Notes: a model not told the origin generated them from the sequence alone. A stretch of 64,000 nt of DNA from Ricinus communis (GCF_019578655.1 NC_063265.1:5056501-5120500); one strand, 5' to 3'; shown: positions 1 through 13,410, counted from the first letter of the stretch. Numbers and translations are program-made.

Positions 1-174
1 ATATCACAAACCATGCAACAATTATAAAAAAACTTAATAAAGCAATATCTAGAAACTCTAATAAAATAAAATATATGTAACATTCCTGTCTTATATCGAA
101 AAATGTTTATAAGAGTTTAAATAAAATACTTCTGGCTTTGGACCGAGTGGCAGATCCAACACCGCCTTTATGCA
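1..174. other. AT-rich flank, no gene seen
   Basis: No open frame, RNA gene or recognisable element was seen in this stretch. The tandem duplication listed next starts at its end. Confidence 0.5.
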
Positions 175-402
175 ATTTCTGTTTTTTAATTATGTTTTCT
201 TCTTATTTTTCTAAATTCATTTTCCATTCTGATTGAAGAATATTCAATTGAACTGATTTTTTAATCTTTTTTATTAGTGGTGTATTAAGTTTCAGTTGTT
301 TGATTATGTTTTCTTCTTATTTTTCTAAATTCAGTTTCCATTCTGACTGAAAAATACTCAATTTAACTGAATTATTAATCTTTTCTATTAGTGGTGTATT
401 AA
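175..402. repeat. Two-copy tandem duplication, period about 114 bp
   Basis: The motif ATTATGTTTTCTTCTTATTT occurs at about 190 and again at about 304. The following text (TTCTAAATTCA, TTCCATTCTGA, then ATTAGTGGTGTATTAA) runs in register through both copies with scattered substitutions. The copies are adjacent and in the same orientation. No coding potential is apparent. Confidence 0.85.
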
Positions 403-734
403 CTTTTATGTGATTCTTTATATCTTATGCGATTTCTAAAGATTCTAAATACCAACGTATTTAGAGTTGGATTTGTATAAATCATAGTTTATTTGTCTTA
501 TTTCATAACAATAAGAAATTACGTTTATGCATGCTAGCTGATCTGGAAATAAACTAATTATTTTCTTTATAAAATAAACTTCAATTATAATTTATATTCA
601 AAATCTTATAATTTTAAAACAGTCCAAATATTATTATATCAAACTGACTGTTTTTTTTTTTTTTTAAAGTTTATTTTGCTAGAGAAAACTAATTAGATGT
701 AATTGGTACTTCACTAAGTCAAATTAAACCAGTT

Positions 735-1400
735 AGCAGTACAAGAAAGTTACAGTTTATCGATCAATTACCGATGGAAGATAAATGATAGGTAAATAAC
801 TTTGGAAATAAATTTTTTTACTTAGTTACCAATGGTTTTGTGATGAATATTTTTATCAACAAATGCATAACGGTCACTAAATAAGGCGTTATTTCTTGGC
901 TCCATCATTTAGCGACATTTTAGCAATTATTTACAAATAAATTATTTACCGGTGATTTATGAATGGTATGAGATCGTCGCTAAATGGAGCATCAAGGAAT
1001 GACACCACAAATTACCAAGGTAAAATAGTTGGTAATTGTCAAGTTTATCCACGATTAGTAACCATCAATAATTAGAAAGTATAAAATAATTGATATTTAT
1101 CGATAGTTACTACTATCGATAATTTTTTAAATATAATATATTTGATATTTACTGACAATTGCTAAAAAGAAAAAACTTTCATAAGGTTAATAATTTAGCA
1201 ACGGTTTCAGTTTCATTGATAAATTTATTAATAATTTACTAACGATTTGTTGATTAGTAAATTATTCTCCCTCAAAGAAAATAACCATTTTTCAACAACT
1301 CAAAATGCTGATGTTTTTCTATAGATAAATTATTGTCTCAATTAAAAAATTTCATCGATTTACTAATGAACTATCAACAATTTTATAAATTATGTCTAGA
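735..1400. mobile_element. DNA-transposon relic with foldback (CACTA-like, tentative)
   Basis: The region starts near a degenerate CACTACAAGAAA-like string (CAGTACAAGAAAG at about 739). It is filled with short repeated words such as TTACCGATGG, TTACCAATGG, TTTAGCGAC and TATCGATAG. Two arms, about 891-919 and 973-1007, are inverted copies (GCTCCATCATTTAGCGAC against GTCGCTAAATGGAGC). A second palindrome of TATCGATAG type lies near 1098-1121. Words of this kind are typical of subterminal repeats of plant CACTA elements. No transposase was seen, and the ends are not defined. Confidence 0.4.
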
Positions 1401-1428
1401 TATATACTAATAAAGGCATAATCGACAG

Positions 1429-2154
1429 TGTGGCTAGTATGAATAAACTGCTTGTTTGGCCTATAATTATTTTCGACCTTAAACCTATTACAAGGCCAAT
1501 CGTAAGCTTATAATAATTAGTTTATTTGATTTATTTAATTAATTAGTTAGTTAGTAATTAAAGCAAATGGTTAAAGGATTTAATACGTGGAAGAAGAGAT
1601 AAAAGAAATTATATGATGGTTATATTTAATTCACCACCACTTTTATACTTCAAGCCTCCAAATAAATGAGATAATGAGACTCTATATGCACAGGACATGG
1701 AAGCATATTTGTAAGTAAATTTGAACTTGGAGATCCCCAGTAAAAAGCAGAAGCAAACATCAATATGAAAAGAGATCCTAGGATCAACCGAGCAAACAAC
1801 AACTACACTGCAATATTCAAATATTCAAGCACAAATTCTTTGCAAATAATTTTAGTTTGCAGAAAACTTTTTTCATTCAGTCATTTTCTTACATTTATGT
1901 TTACAATAAAATATTATATGTTTCTGCAAATTTCCAGCAAACTAAATACAAATCCTTCAATCTATTCATTTACAAACATTAACTGCTATTCATTTAACTT
2001 TTGTGGTATCGATTGAGGATCTAAGTAAACTGTCAAGTGAGCTTAGAAATTCAAAAAAAGTCTAATTAAGAAGTCAATTCAAGGCACATTAATTACAATG
2101 ATTCGTGTATCTACAAACATGACATGCTCGGTATAATTTTTCATCAAATATTAT
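1429..2154 (+). repeat. Left LTR of the 1.4-6.4 kb element
   Basis: It aligns with 5693-6360. Shared strings include CCTATAATTATTTT / TCTATAATTATTTT near the start, CTTTTATACTTCAA / TTTTATACTTCAA in the middle, and TTTACTGC/TTAACTGC TATTnnTTTAA plus AATTTTTCAnCAAA near the end. It begins TGTGGCTAG. The short open frame at 1765-2016 lies inside it and is not a gene. Confidence 0.65.
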
Positions 2155-4489
2155 TTTTTGGCATATGCTTGTGGGACACATCCTAAAGAATGTTATAAAC
2201 ATATAGAAATATTTTAAAAAAAAATTATATACCAGATCTCAAGACTTGAAATTTGCGCCTGTAACAGCAGGACATGATTTAAATACTCCTTATAAATGAG
2301 GTTTTACTCCATACTATGATCTATATTATTATACATATGAAGAATGAGATCTTTTTTCTCATGAAGAGAATCATTATCATGAGGCCTTATACACTCTAAT
2401 AGGACATGTTGTGGAAGGACAAAATGAATTATATCTTTATTGAATATTTTTGATATTAATATTCCTTTTTTGGTTAATAATTTCAGGATTAAAGCAGAAT
2501 TAGTTTGTAAATATATGGGGGAGATTATGAAAAGCCTAAAGGAAGCAACTCAAAAATGACTAATATTATAGAGGAAATTACTCAAAATTTAGCTTTGAAA
2601 AGACGTAGGACAAAGGGCCAGGATGTTTTGTTAAAGCTTTTAAGGCACAATGATATGGAAGAGCCCGAAGCCATTCATCCATAAGTTATCGAGAGGGAAA
2701 CAACTATCAAATTTATCAACCTTCTCAAATACATGCAGAGGAAAGTTATCTTCTACCATATAAGAAGGAAGAAAACAATAATCGTATAAAAGTACCACAT
2801 TGTCACTTTAATGGCAGACCTATGTTGCTACATCAAGCTTTTACTATTAAGAAATTTGGAAGGCATTCCTTAAGAGTCCCTCCAAATGTTCCTAAAAGTA
2901 TTCGTAAAGACAAACGCAAGCAACATCAATAGAGAAACCAATCAATTCTTAAAAGATCTATCAAGATATGGTCGCCTTAATGACATGCCACTTCTAATGG
3001 TCATCCTTGATAAAAAAAGAGAGAAGCAAATGAGAGACCTTTAGATAGAAAATATTTACATAAATTGTGGACCGCTAAGAAATACTTGATTAAAAAAGAT
3101 AAATCTTTAAAGATTCACAATGAAAAATTTTCCATAAGATATGGATTCCTAAATAGTTCTTGGCAAAAGACAAGCAAAAACAAAGAAATAATTTTCATGT
3201 CTATAGGAATCCAACTCCTTATGGGATTGCATAAGAAACACTTGAAGTATCATAGAGAACCTAGTAAACAGTGACACCAACAATTCATAAGAGCACAAGA
3301 TGAAAGACTCAAAGGCAACATGATGATCCAAAACGGATGGTATTTAATAAGCATGAAGAAAATTTCACCTTCGTAGAGGAGCATATATTAATATGTATCA
3401 AGGAGGTAATTAAAATTTATGGATTTCATCTATTGAAATCATAATTGGCATTAAATTATTTCTATTTACTTTTCTTAATTGTATTGTCAATTGTTGTGTC
3501 TTATTGGAAAGTTTATATATTTATTTAAATTATTGTAAATTACTTAGCTAATTTAGTTTTTCTTTTTATGTGGAAAGGAAATTTTCTATTGGCTAATAAA
3601 AATACATAAAGAACTATGCAAAATATACAACAGATCTGGAAAAAAAATAAGTAAACAATGAGGCATAAGGCTGATCTACGATTAAGAAAAAGATATTGGA
3701 ATAATATTTTCTACTGCTTTTAGGATCTATGTAAGGCCAAATAAATGGTCAATTTTTCTTTTAGTTATTTTCTATTTTTTGTTACAGCATTGTAATTTGG
3801 TTCTAAAACCACCATTCAGAAATTAAATAAAAATAGGCCTCATAGCTACTTTTATTTTTTAGTGTCTTATTTATAATGTGTAATGAGTGAATAAAAAATG
3901 ACAGAGATGATGTAAGATGATATAAAGCATATGGTAAAAGACATATGCAAAAGTAGGCACTCACTGGAAACATGTCCTATACTGAAGATAATATGAGGAA
4001 ATAATAGGTACAAATCAAAGTTAAGTGAAAAAAGAAGCAAACTACTTCTAATAAAAAAGAGCTCTATCTTCAGAACCAAGAGTGCTGGTGGTTTTAATAG
4101 AATCATGATAATGAATTGGAATTTGATACACAATTATGAAACTAAATAGGTGAACATATTCTAATTATTTGAATTATTAGAAATCTTAAGGATAAAAGTC
4201 TGATTACCATATTGAGCCCATTGTTGGAGAAGAAAATCATTATATTACTTATGTAGCTTATCCTTTAGATCTTTTTGAAGAAGGTTCTATTACTAACATG
4301 CTTACTTCCATTGTGGGTAATATATTTGGGTTCAAAGCCCTATGCGCCCTACATCTGGAGGATTTACGAATCCCTCATGCTTATACTAAAACTTTATATG
4401 GAAACTAAGTATGGTAAGATCTAAATAGTTTATTGGTACTAAAAATATATAGTTTCTCAATGATAAATATGTGGAAGACCAATAAAATA

Positions 4490-5140
4490 TTTAAGGTGGA
4501 GCTCTAAGTAATTCGCTAAGTTAGAAATATTTTTGGAGATTCAATAATATTTTAAAATATTTTAAGTCAAGAACCCTAAGTAGTTCCCCAACTTCTCGGG
4601 GACCCAATAATAGTTTAAAATATTTTAAGTGGGGAGCTCCAACTAGTTTCTCAAGTTAGAAATATTTTTGGGAATTCAATATTTTAAGTTAGGAGTTCCA
4701 AATGGTTCTCCAAATTAAAAATGTTCTTAGAAAACTGATAGTATTTCAATATGAGATTCTAAGTAAAACTAGTTCATGACGCTCTAATTTTGTCCATCGA
4801 GTTTTTTAAATTAACTGATAATATCTCAATATGAGATCCCCAAGTAAAACTAGTTCTTGGTGCTCTAATTTTATCTATTGGATTACCCAAGTTAACTGAT
4901 AATTTTTAAATCCAGGAGCTCCAAGTTGAAAATGTTCTTGGAGATTTAGGTAATATTTTAAAATATTTTAGTTCAAAAGCTCCAAATAAATTTGGTACTT
5001 GGGGTTCTAGAGCCTCAAGTTGGAAATATTATTAGGGATCCAGATAATATTCTCAAAAAAATTTCAGTTCAAGACATTAAGTAAATTGGGTACTTGGAGA
5101 TTTAGAACTCTAAGTAGGAGATGTTCTTGAGGATCCAATA
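4490..5140 (+). repeat. Degenerate tandem array, about 70-80 bp units
   Basis: Repeated words recur in order: GAGCTCCAA/GAGCTCTAA, AAGTTAGAAATATTTTTGG, and ATATTTTAAAATATTTTAAG, then a new GGAGCTCC-like start. At least six decayed units are visible. The sub-unit AATATGAGATnCnAAGTAAAACTAGTTC is itself duplicated near 4750 and 4827. This sits in the distal part of the LTR element, where large plant Gypsy elements often carry tandem arrays. Confidence 0.65.
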
Positions 5141-5692
5141 AGAAAAGGAGTTAGATCCTAAACTAATTTTCCATGCATATTAGGATACATCATAAATTAT
5201 TCTAGCAATTTAAATCTAATTATGTACAATTACCCAACAAATAAACACATAAAATAAAAAAAATGAATTTTTTAAATTTTTTTCTCTGTTATACTTGAAG
5301 ATGTTTATTTTTGTAGGAGGGTATACTTTCTAGTACTAAGATATAAAAATTATGGAGATAGAATTTCACCAATTAACCCAAATATCACTCATAAAGAAAG
5401 AGGGTTCGATTTGAACTAAACCAAGCTGATATCGCACCAAAAGCTGAGAGAGATCAATCTTAGCTTGGTTGTGAAGTAGGCAATGAACGATGGTGATATA
5501 ACACCGGCATAGATAAAAGAAGGCCAAGCGAAAAGCTATCATCTTTGAAAATGAGTGAAGAGGTTGCTACTAGCCACATAAGATTATAGCAAAAAGGACC
5601 CAACGGTGGAGAGAGAAATATGAGAAAATAAATATGGCTTGTTTATACCTGCACGTGTTAAATGCAAAAGAAACATTGAGCTAAATTACATA

Positions 5693-6360
5693 TGTAATTA
5701 GCAATATTGGTCAATATATGCGTGAGGAAAAATTATTTGGTCTATAATTATTTTATAGGCTCATTGTAAGCTCATAATTATTAATTAATTAATTAATTAA
5801 TTAGTCAATAATTAAAATAAATAGTTAAAGAATTTAGCACATGTAAGAAGAGGTAGAAGAAATTATGCAGTGGTTATGTCCAAAGCACTACCATTTTTAT
5901 ACTTCAACTCTCCAAGTAAATGAAATAATGAAACATTACATGCACAAAATACAGAAGCATATCCCCATATAAATTGAAACTTGAGGATCTCTATAAAAAA
6001 AGAAGCATACATCAGTATGGAAAAAGATCTTAGAATCAACCGAACAACAACTATATTGCAATGTTCAATCATTTCCAGGAAACTTTTTCATTTAATCATT
6101 TTCTTATATTTATATTTACTACAAGACATTATTTATTTATTAAAATTTTCAGCAAACTAAATACAACTTATTTATTTACAAACATTTACTGCTATTAGTT
6201 TAATTTTTATAGTGTCGTTTGAGTATTTAAAAAAACTGTCAAGAGAGTTTAAGAATTTATAAAAAAAATTTAATTAAAAAATCAATTCAAAATGCATTAA
6301 TTACTAAATTCGTATACCTACATATATGGAACGCTCAATACAATTTTTCACCAAACGCTA
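5693..6360 (+). repeat. Right LTR of the 1.4-6.4 kb element
   Basis: This is the second, slightly shorter copy of the terminal repeat. It carries an (AATT)n-like run near 5780 that is longer than in the left copy. The divergence between the two copies is large, with many substitutions and indels, so the insertion is old. Confidence 0.6.
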
Positions 6361-6994
6361 CTATTTCTCCTAGTTGACCGACGGAAAATTCCAATCGGAA
6401 TCATTTCTGTGGTGTAAATTGAGAACTCATCAAGTGATGGATTCAAATATTAAACCAAATTTAAGGCAAAACATTATATTATTATTAACTTTGAAAGTGG
6501 TTTTTTCTATATGCAAATGATATTTGTGGTAGGGGAAAGAGACAGAAATGATGAGTTGAACCCCAATTTGTAGTAGTCGCAACCTAATTGGTCATCGGTC
6601 AATGCCAGGATAATTACATGATTAATAATTGAAATAATTCCAATGATAATGCTTAGCAAAAGTTAATGGGCCATTATCCTTTTGCATGTGATCTTGAAAC
6701 TAGCTAGCTTCCCAACTATTAGACCAAATAGCCACGTGATTTTGTGTTCTGAAACAACCGAAATGGCAACCATTTTTTATTCCAAATTTTCTCTGTCTCT
6801 CTCCCTTTTATCTTTTTCTTTTTTTTGTTCTTGCCCTCAGCTTCGATTCAACCCATACATGGTGCCACCACCACCGTGATTATAAAAATCAAACCGGCTT
6901 TGAACAAGTTCGGTTTAATTCACTGAACCCTACCCCAATTACATCTGTCTCATGTAGAGAAACATTATAACATAGTGGTGCACCGATGATTATG

Positions 6995-7034
<40 letters not shown>

Positions 7035-9389
7035 TTAACAAGTTTACTATCTAAATAGAATTATGATAACTTAAGAATATAACTTTATATTAAGAGTACA
7101 AGACTGTGGATGAGATTGACTGTTCACTAAGCATCAGTTTCTATTAGCACTTCTGATATTTTTATTTTTCCAAGTCAGGTCAAGAATTTAAAAGAAATTA
7201 ATTTGTTATTAGTTATTTTCTAATATTATAGTCTAAATGAAAAGATAGTTCAAATTAACTATCATCTTATAGAAAAAGATTTTCAAACGGTAGCCGATGT
7301 AGTCAATAAATGTTCTGCATTTTCTCTGCTGTATTTTCTAAATTTAGAAAAAATGAATAGAGTAATATATTAAAAGTCAACTAGCTATCAACCATATCGT
7401 AATTTCTCTTTAGTATTCATTGTGTAGTTTCTCTTAGAATGAAGCATGTAATAGAATCACCGTTATATTACATATTTCATTAATTTATTTAATTATTAAA
7501 ATTATGTTGGTGAAATATAATAATAAATACATAATATAATCAATTATTCTTAATTTAATATAATGCTCGATATAAATAAAAATTTATGTAATCGTAATTA
7601 CTTATAATATATTTATATTTATTGTATTTTTAATCTTTTATCAATATATTTTAAATATTTCCAACCATTAGATTCCGGTAACCAGTAATTGGATTTCAAT
7701 GATGGACGATCAAATTCTAGTGACAGGTGTATTTTTTAAAAAAATAATTTTAATATTAATTTTAAATAATTTATTTTAATAATTTATTTTTATACTAACT
7801 ATTATAAATAAATTAAATATTAAAATAAATATTATAATTACATTACATTACATATATTTTTTGTCATAATCAAATATGGTAATGAAATGATAAATTCAAA
7901 CATTTCATTTTAAGTTTTCATTTAAACATTTCATATTAAGTTGGCACCAGAGACAAACTACAAATTAAATAATAATAATAATAATATTACTGACTAAGAA
8001 ATTTAAAGAAAATGCATTCTCTCATCGTTCAATTCCTTAATTCTACTCCAAAATTATATGGAGAAGATGAAGCTATACGGGAAACAAAAGTGTGGGTAGA
8101 TTGGGATGATACAAAACTACATATTTTGTTAAATTCAGCTTAATCAGCTATTTTATTACTTTTTTTTTTCCGCATCAAATTATCAACTTAGCATTTTATT
8201 GTATTAAATTGAAGTACTGAAATTGGAAACTTAATTTTAAAAATGTCATGATATATAATTAAAATACATAAAACGAATAGAATTTGCTAAATTTGAAAAA
8301 AAAAAAATCAAAATAGAGGATCTTTATAGCCATTACGCCAAAATCTATGCATTATTTTTATTGTTAAAAAATACCATATCAGCATTTCAAGATTTTAAAT
8401 TTGTAAAAATGTTAAAATTGATACAGTTATTTTTTATTTGTGATATAATTCTATAAACTTTATATTATAAGCTAGATTTGATAAAAGTATGAAAGTATAA
8501 ATTGTTTTAGGTAATTAAGCTTGTCAAAATATAACGTGGTCGTCTGTCATTTATATTCAATATACAAAGTGAAATATAAGAATCTTCATTTTGATTATTA
8601 AAATTTCAAATCTTAAATAATGATATATTGACAAAATTCTTGTCGTAATCTTAGAACAAGTACTAAAGAAAACCAAAAAATTTGAATGTGAATTAACTTA
8701 TTCCCGACGTGACATGGCTACACGAACCATTTTTTTTTTCTTTTAAAAGTAAACAAAACACTTTTCCAATATTATTCTATTGGTTTTTTGACAATTATCC
8801 GTTCAATTTTTTAATTAAAGGTATTTTTTGTATCTTTAGTATATAGTGTTCATAGTAGGTGATAGCTAATTTAATGTCTAACAATTTATTTTTACAAATT
8901 AATAAATATGAAATAATTATTTTTATTTTTTTAGAAGAAAATATGAAATAGTTATTAACAGCCGCTAAATTGCTTATCGGTGAATAACTGTTAATTTTTT
9001 AATTTGCCAAATAAAAAATTAGTTATTATAAAATAAACGTTCATCAAAGAATTTCAAAAACTCAACTAAATATTAAGAGCAAGCACATTTTGATTTAGAG
9101 AAAACAAATCTATTAAAAAGTCTGATTGTTCAATTTTGATTTTTTTTAAAATAAATCTATCTAAAATTGAACTGAATATTTTATTGACTATTAGTTTGGC
9201 TACTCAAAGATCAATTTTCTAACCACAATTTGTTGGGTAATAAAAAAAAAAAGAAATAAAGAAAAAACATGGGTTTAGTTCATTAGTTCTAGAAAATCGG
9301 AAAAAAATTAACTTTAAAACTATGTGTAAATTTAACTATTCGGAAAATAGTTTTAAAGACTATATAAAAGTTAAGTAATGAAAATATAA
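6361..9389. other. AT-rich intergenic region with an (AT)n run
   Basis: No supported gene. A perfect (AT/TA)n microsatellite of about 30 bp lies at about 6999-7029. Text around 6680-6890 is less AT-rich and includes a pyrimidine-rich run, but it has no convincing frame or neighbouring exon. The rest is low-complexity A/T sequence. Confidence 0.5.
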
Positions 9390-9399
9390 TCAATTGTGT

Positions 9400-10300
9400 A
9401 AGAACATGAACAACGTAGCTAATATCTGGTCTAGTCAAGGTTAAATGCATTAACCGTCCAACTAGCTTTTTGTAGAGAAAAGGATCTCTCAACAACTGTT
9501 AATCATCATGCACGAGATAGTGATTAACCTCTATAAGTATACTGCTAGGCTTAGTTGCAAACTGCCCATACTCTTGAAGTAGCTCCAAAATATATTTTCT
9601 CTGTGAAATAGAAATAGCAGTCTGTGATTTTGCTACCTTTAAACTCAGGAAGTACCTTAAGTTCCCAAGTCTTGAAGTTTGAAATGAGACTCCAGGGCTG
9701 CCTTAGTTTCTACAATAAGAGGTTGACTATCACTTATATTGCTATGTCATCAACATAAACAAGCAAAACTATAAAACCTGAATCTGCAGTCTTAGTAAAC
9801 AAGGAATAGTCTGATATGGATTGAATAAAACCATGTTGCAAGAGAGCTTCCAAGAATTTAACATTCCATTATCTAGAGGCTTGCTTAAGCCCATATAAAG
9901 ATTTCTCAAGTTTACACACAAGCTTGTCAGAATTGAAAACGGTACCAATAGTGGACTTAGAACTATCAGATTCACATGCATGCCCCTCATGAAGTTGATA
10001 GACAAGTGGTAGATCCATGTACACTTCCTCAATTAGATCACCATTAAGGAATGCATTATTTATCTCCATCTGAACTAAAAACCAACCTTGGATAGTTGCT
10101 AAAGCAAAGAACACCCTCATAGTTGTGTGCTTAGAACCAGGATTAAAAGTCTCTTGATAGTCCAATTCTTCCCGCTGTGTATACCTCTTACCACTAACCT
10201 GGCTTTATAACATTGAACAGATCCATCAGAGTGACATTTGACTTTCTATGCCCACTTACACCCAATAGTTGACTTACTATGAGGTAGAGGAACGGCTGTC
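9400..10300 (-). pseudogene. Copia reverse transcriptase fragment
   Basis: The frame at 10165-9869 has the RT signature around MEINNAFLNGDLIEEVYM and ends with KSLYGLKQASR, both typical of Copia RT. The catalytic YVDD box is encoded at 9757-9746 on the minus strand and is followed shortly by a stop. Downstream, 9495-9400 encodes [20 protein letters not shown], the conserved stretch just before RNase H. These pieces lie in different frames, so no functional enzyme can be made. RNase H is absent. Confidence 0.88.
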
Positions 10301-10690
10301 CAAGTAGAATTTTAAACCAAGGCATCAAGTTCTGATTTCATGGCAGCTTGGCAGTGATCATGCTTAACAACTTCTTAGTAAGTTTTGGGTAACAATGTGG
10401 GGTAACAGATAAGTGAGATGATTTAAAAGAAGGTAACAATGAAACATAAGAAATATAATTTTGTATAGGGTAAGTCACAGTTAAAGCATGTGAGTTTATT
10501 GCATGTGTAATAGTATGCAAATAGTCATTCAAATATGCAGGAACATATGGAACTCTAGTGCTTCTTTTAAGTGGAACATGTAAGTTTATAGATGGTGAAG
10601 GAACTAGTAAGGAGGAAACATGAACTAGAGAAGGAGAAAGAGAATGAGAAGCAAGAGAATGAGGCAAAGGAGAATAAGGTATTGGGGGAT

Positions 10691-11637
10691 TTACGAGGGA
10701 GTAAAAGTAAAAGGAAAATCAATCTCAATTGTGTTTAACATAGTGTTTAAGAGAAGGCGTAAAGAAAAAGAAGAAGAAAAGGACAAAGAATTAGGAGAAG
10801 GAAAAGAATAAGGGAACATAGATTCATGAAATCGAACATCCCTAGATACAAGATAAGTTTTAGGTTCCAAATAAAATAACCTATAACCTTTGACGTGCAT
10901 GGGATAACTAACAAAAATACATCTTTGAGCTCTTACATCAAATTTAGTACGATGAAAAACTAAGTTTAATGAATAGCACAAGCAACCAAATGATCTGAGA
11001 TGATAATAAGAAAGCAATCTTTTAAAAAGAATTTTAAAAGGAGTTCTACCTTGAAGTTGAGTTGAATGAGTTCGATTAATTCAGTATGTTGCAGTCAACA
11101 TTGCATCACTCTAAAAATGTAAAGGTGAGTAAGTATGAAAAAGCAAGACACAGGCAACATTTAAGACATGTTGATGTTTACATTCAAGTGTGTCATTCCG
11201 TTGAGGTGAATATGCATAGGTTTTCTTATGGATTATCCCTTTATAATGAAAGAAGTCATGTATAAAGAGTTTTGTCCCTTGATCAGTTCTAATAGTTTGA
11301 ATGCTAACTTGAAATTGATTCAAAACTATATTATAGAAGTATTCAATTAATTGAGAAACTTCAGACTTATGTTTCATAAGGAACACCTAAGTACATTTTG
11401 AGAAGTCATCAACAATGCTAAGAAAACAATGGTTCTTATGTAGGTCAGTTTGTGCATAAGGTCCCCATACATCCATATGAACAAGCTGAAACAAATGAGT
11501 GCTACAAGATTCTGAAACAAGGAAAGGATGCCTTTTAAGCTTTGCCTTTGGACAAGGATCACAAGGATTTGTGATTTTGAATCAGAAGGAATAAGATGTT
11601 GAAGTTGAGGAAACTTATGAACCGCAATATGGCCCAT
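10691..11637 (-). pseudogene. Copia integrase fragment (GAG-pre-integrase, core, C-terminus)
   Basis: Minus-strand pieces follow the Copia integrase order. 11637-11374 holds the HHCC-type zinc region (GHIAVHKFPQL, then a shifted CDPC-like part). 11386-11111 has the core with RTDQGTKLF and the YSPQRNDTLECKHQHVLNVA stretch, where families usually read PQQNG-VERKH. 11017-10691 has the C-terminal part (LRSFGCLCY, GYRLFYLEPKTY). Frames change between the pieces, so it is non-functional. Confidence 0.85.
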
Positions 11638-11679
11638 TCAATGATGCCAAACATCAAGTGACAATTATTTGATAAGAGA

Positions 11680-12144
11680 TTAGTTGAACAAATGGCTTCC
11701 AGCTAGATGTTGTGAAGTTTTTAGGAAGTAGAGTCCTTGCTGCATTTCAGCAAGTCCAATCATCTGCAAATAAGACTGGTCTTGAATACAATGAGAAGTA
11801 GCAGAGAAAATAAGAGAAATATTAAGTGATTTTGCAAGTTTATTTACAGAAATCAAATTGAAGTTGAAAACTAGAATGAGTAAGACATGGTGCAGCACTG
11901 GATAAGAGTTAATAACAACTGTCCTAATATGAGTTACATTAGCTTGTATACCATCAGGTGTAGAAACATGCATATTAGTCATAGGACAATAAGAATCAAA
12001 ACATTCCAAAGAAAATGCAATGTCATCTGTTGCACCTGAGTCAAGGATCCAAAATGACATGTTTGATGTAAAAAATGATGATGTTTGTGGATAATGAGCA
12101 GTAAAACATATTAAAGCACAGGCTATACCTATTGCATTAACCAT
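11680..12144 (-). pseudogene. Copia aspartic protease region
   Basis: The minus-strand frame encodes WILDSGATDD near residues 33-42, the canonical DSGA aspartic protease active-site motif of Copia polyproteins (Asp at about 12042). It continues into the FNLISVNKLAKSLN stretch found upstream of GAG-pre-integrase. The catalytic residue is retained here, but the flanking gag and integrase frames are broken. Confidence 0.85.
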
Positions 12145-12149
12145 AGGTG

Positions 12150-13246
12150 TAACAGTAGATGGAGAAGGTGTTTGATGTGGTGAAGGTGGTACAGAAACAG
12201 TTAGTTCACAGGTGAAGCATGATCATTGAGGAGTGACATCAATTTCTGAACCTAATCTCTGGATAAACTTAACTGAGATAGAGATTCAACTGTTCCTGAA
12301 AAATCACTTTCTGATGTAGTCCTTGTCACTTGACAAGCAGTAGGTGATGAGTTTGTTTTATCCCTATTAAACTTAAAATCAACAGGAATCCAATGATCTT
12401 GTAACAACGATCTTTAGTATGTCCATATTTAACACAATGTGTACAAATCAGATTAGATAAATTACATTTAACGGTCATAGCTGATAGCTGATATTTATGT
12501 AAAATTTATTAATTGTACCCGTACACTCCTTTGATTTTCCTCTATAAGGACCATGTTGTAAACTTGAGCTAACAAAGGAAAAAGTTTCATGATCAATTTT
12601 TGTGATCTAACTCTTTGAAAAGAATTATTCAATTTATTTAAAAACTTGAAGACGTAATCCTTTTGTTGTGTATCAACAAAAAATTGAAAACAATCTCGAT
12701 TACAATGACCACGGGAACAATGAGGAAAATGACAAAAATTACGAAGTTCCTCTCAAGTGCCATTTAGTTCAGTAAAATATCCATCTACTGTATTGTTGCC
12801 TTGTATAAGAGTGCATAAAATATTCTACAAATGAAAAATTCTAGAATCATCTGGCTGTAAGACCCGCGTATTCAATTGCTTCCAAATTTATTTAGCTTCT
12901 TCAAGATAAAACACAGTTGATGCAATAGGAGAACAAATAGACCTCAAAAGCCAAGCTACAAGAAGATTATTGCATTGTATCTAGGGTAAATGTAAAGGAT
13001 CATCAAGTGATAGTTTAGAGATATAACCATCAAGAAAAACTTGTTTGTTGCGTACTGGAACTGCTAGCAAGAAAGATCGTTTCCAAGCAATAAAGTTTAT
13101 TAAAGTCAACTCTGGAGTATGATTTTCTGAATGGTGAAGAAAATATGCGAAGAAGAGTTGTCCAAAGGATTTGCAGTGTCTCCATCAGTGAGAGAATGAG
13201 AACTCATTGAAGTTGGGGATCGATTTGGATTTACAACTTTAGTCAT
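12150..13246 (-). pseudogene. Copia gag remnant with CCHC zinc knuckle
   Basis: An ATG at 13246-13244 opens a short gag-like frame (NPNRSPTSMSSHSLTDGDT) and is followed by a shift into a FIAWKRSFLLAVPVRNKQVF-like stretch, typical of Copia gag N-termini. A CX2CX4HX4C zinc knuckle (CTHCVKYGHTKDRC) is encoded at about 12446-12402. Multiple stops and shifts lie between, so this is a pseudogene. Confidence 0.75.
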
Positions 13247-13396
13247 ATGATTAAATCAACAAATCTCTATAACAAAAGACGAGTAAGATTGCAGCAGAAA
13301 TTATATAAAAGAATCAAAATGAAAACCTATATGGTAAGTAAGAAATGATGGAAAAATGCAAGAAAAGAGAAGGATAAAGATTTTTTTTCTTTTTTA

Positions 13397-13409
13397 CTCT
13401 GATACCATG
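13397..13409 (-). other. Primer-binding site of the minus-strand Copia element
   Basis: Read on the minus strand this is TGGTATCAGAG, complementary to the 3' end of initiator tRNA-Met and the usual Copia PBS. It lies between the gag start and the possible LTR, which fixes the orientation of the element. Confidence 0.85.
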
Positions 13410-13410
13410 A

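Larger units (their letters stand above)
1429..6360 (+). mobile_element. Old non-autonomous LTR retroelement (Gypsy-like, tentative)
   Basis: Two diverged direct repeats of about 0.7 kb (about 1429-2154 and 5693-6360) bound a 3.5-kb internal region. Just after the left repeat, TGGCATATGCTTGTGGGACA (2159-2178) resembles a decayed TGGCGCC-type primer-binding site, as in plant Ty3/gypsy elements. The internal region has only short broken frames (for example 3065-3274) and no recognisable protease, RT or integrase. Its distal part, about 4490-5140, is a degenerate tandem array. I infer an old copy that lost or never had pol. Exact termini and target-site duplication could not be set by eye. Confidence 0.6.

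Noticed and set aside
1765..2016. 83-codon open frame
   Set aside because: It lies inside the left LTR and its partner copy in the right LTR does not keep the frame.
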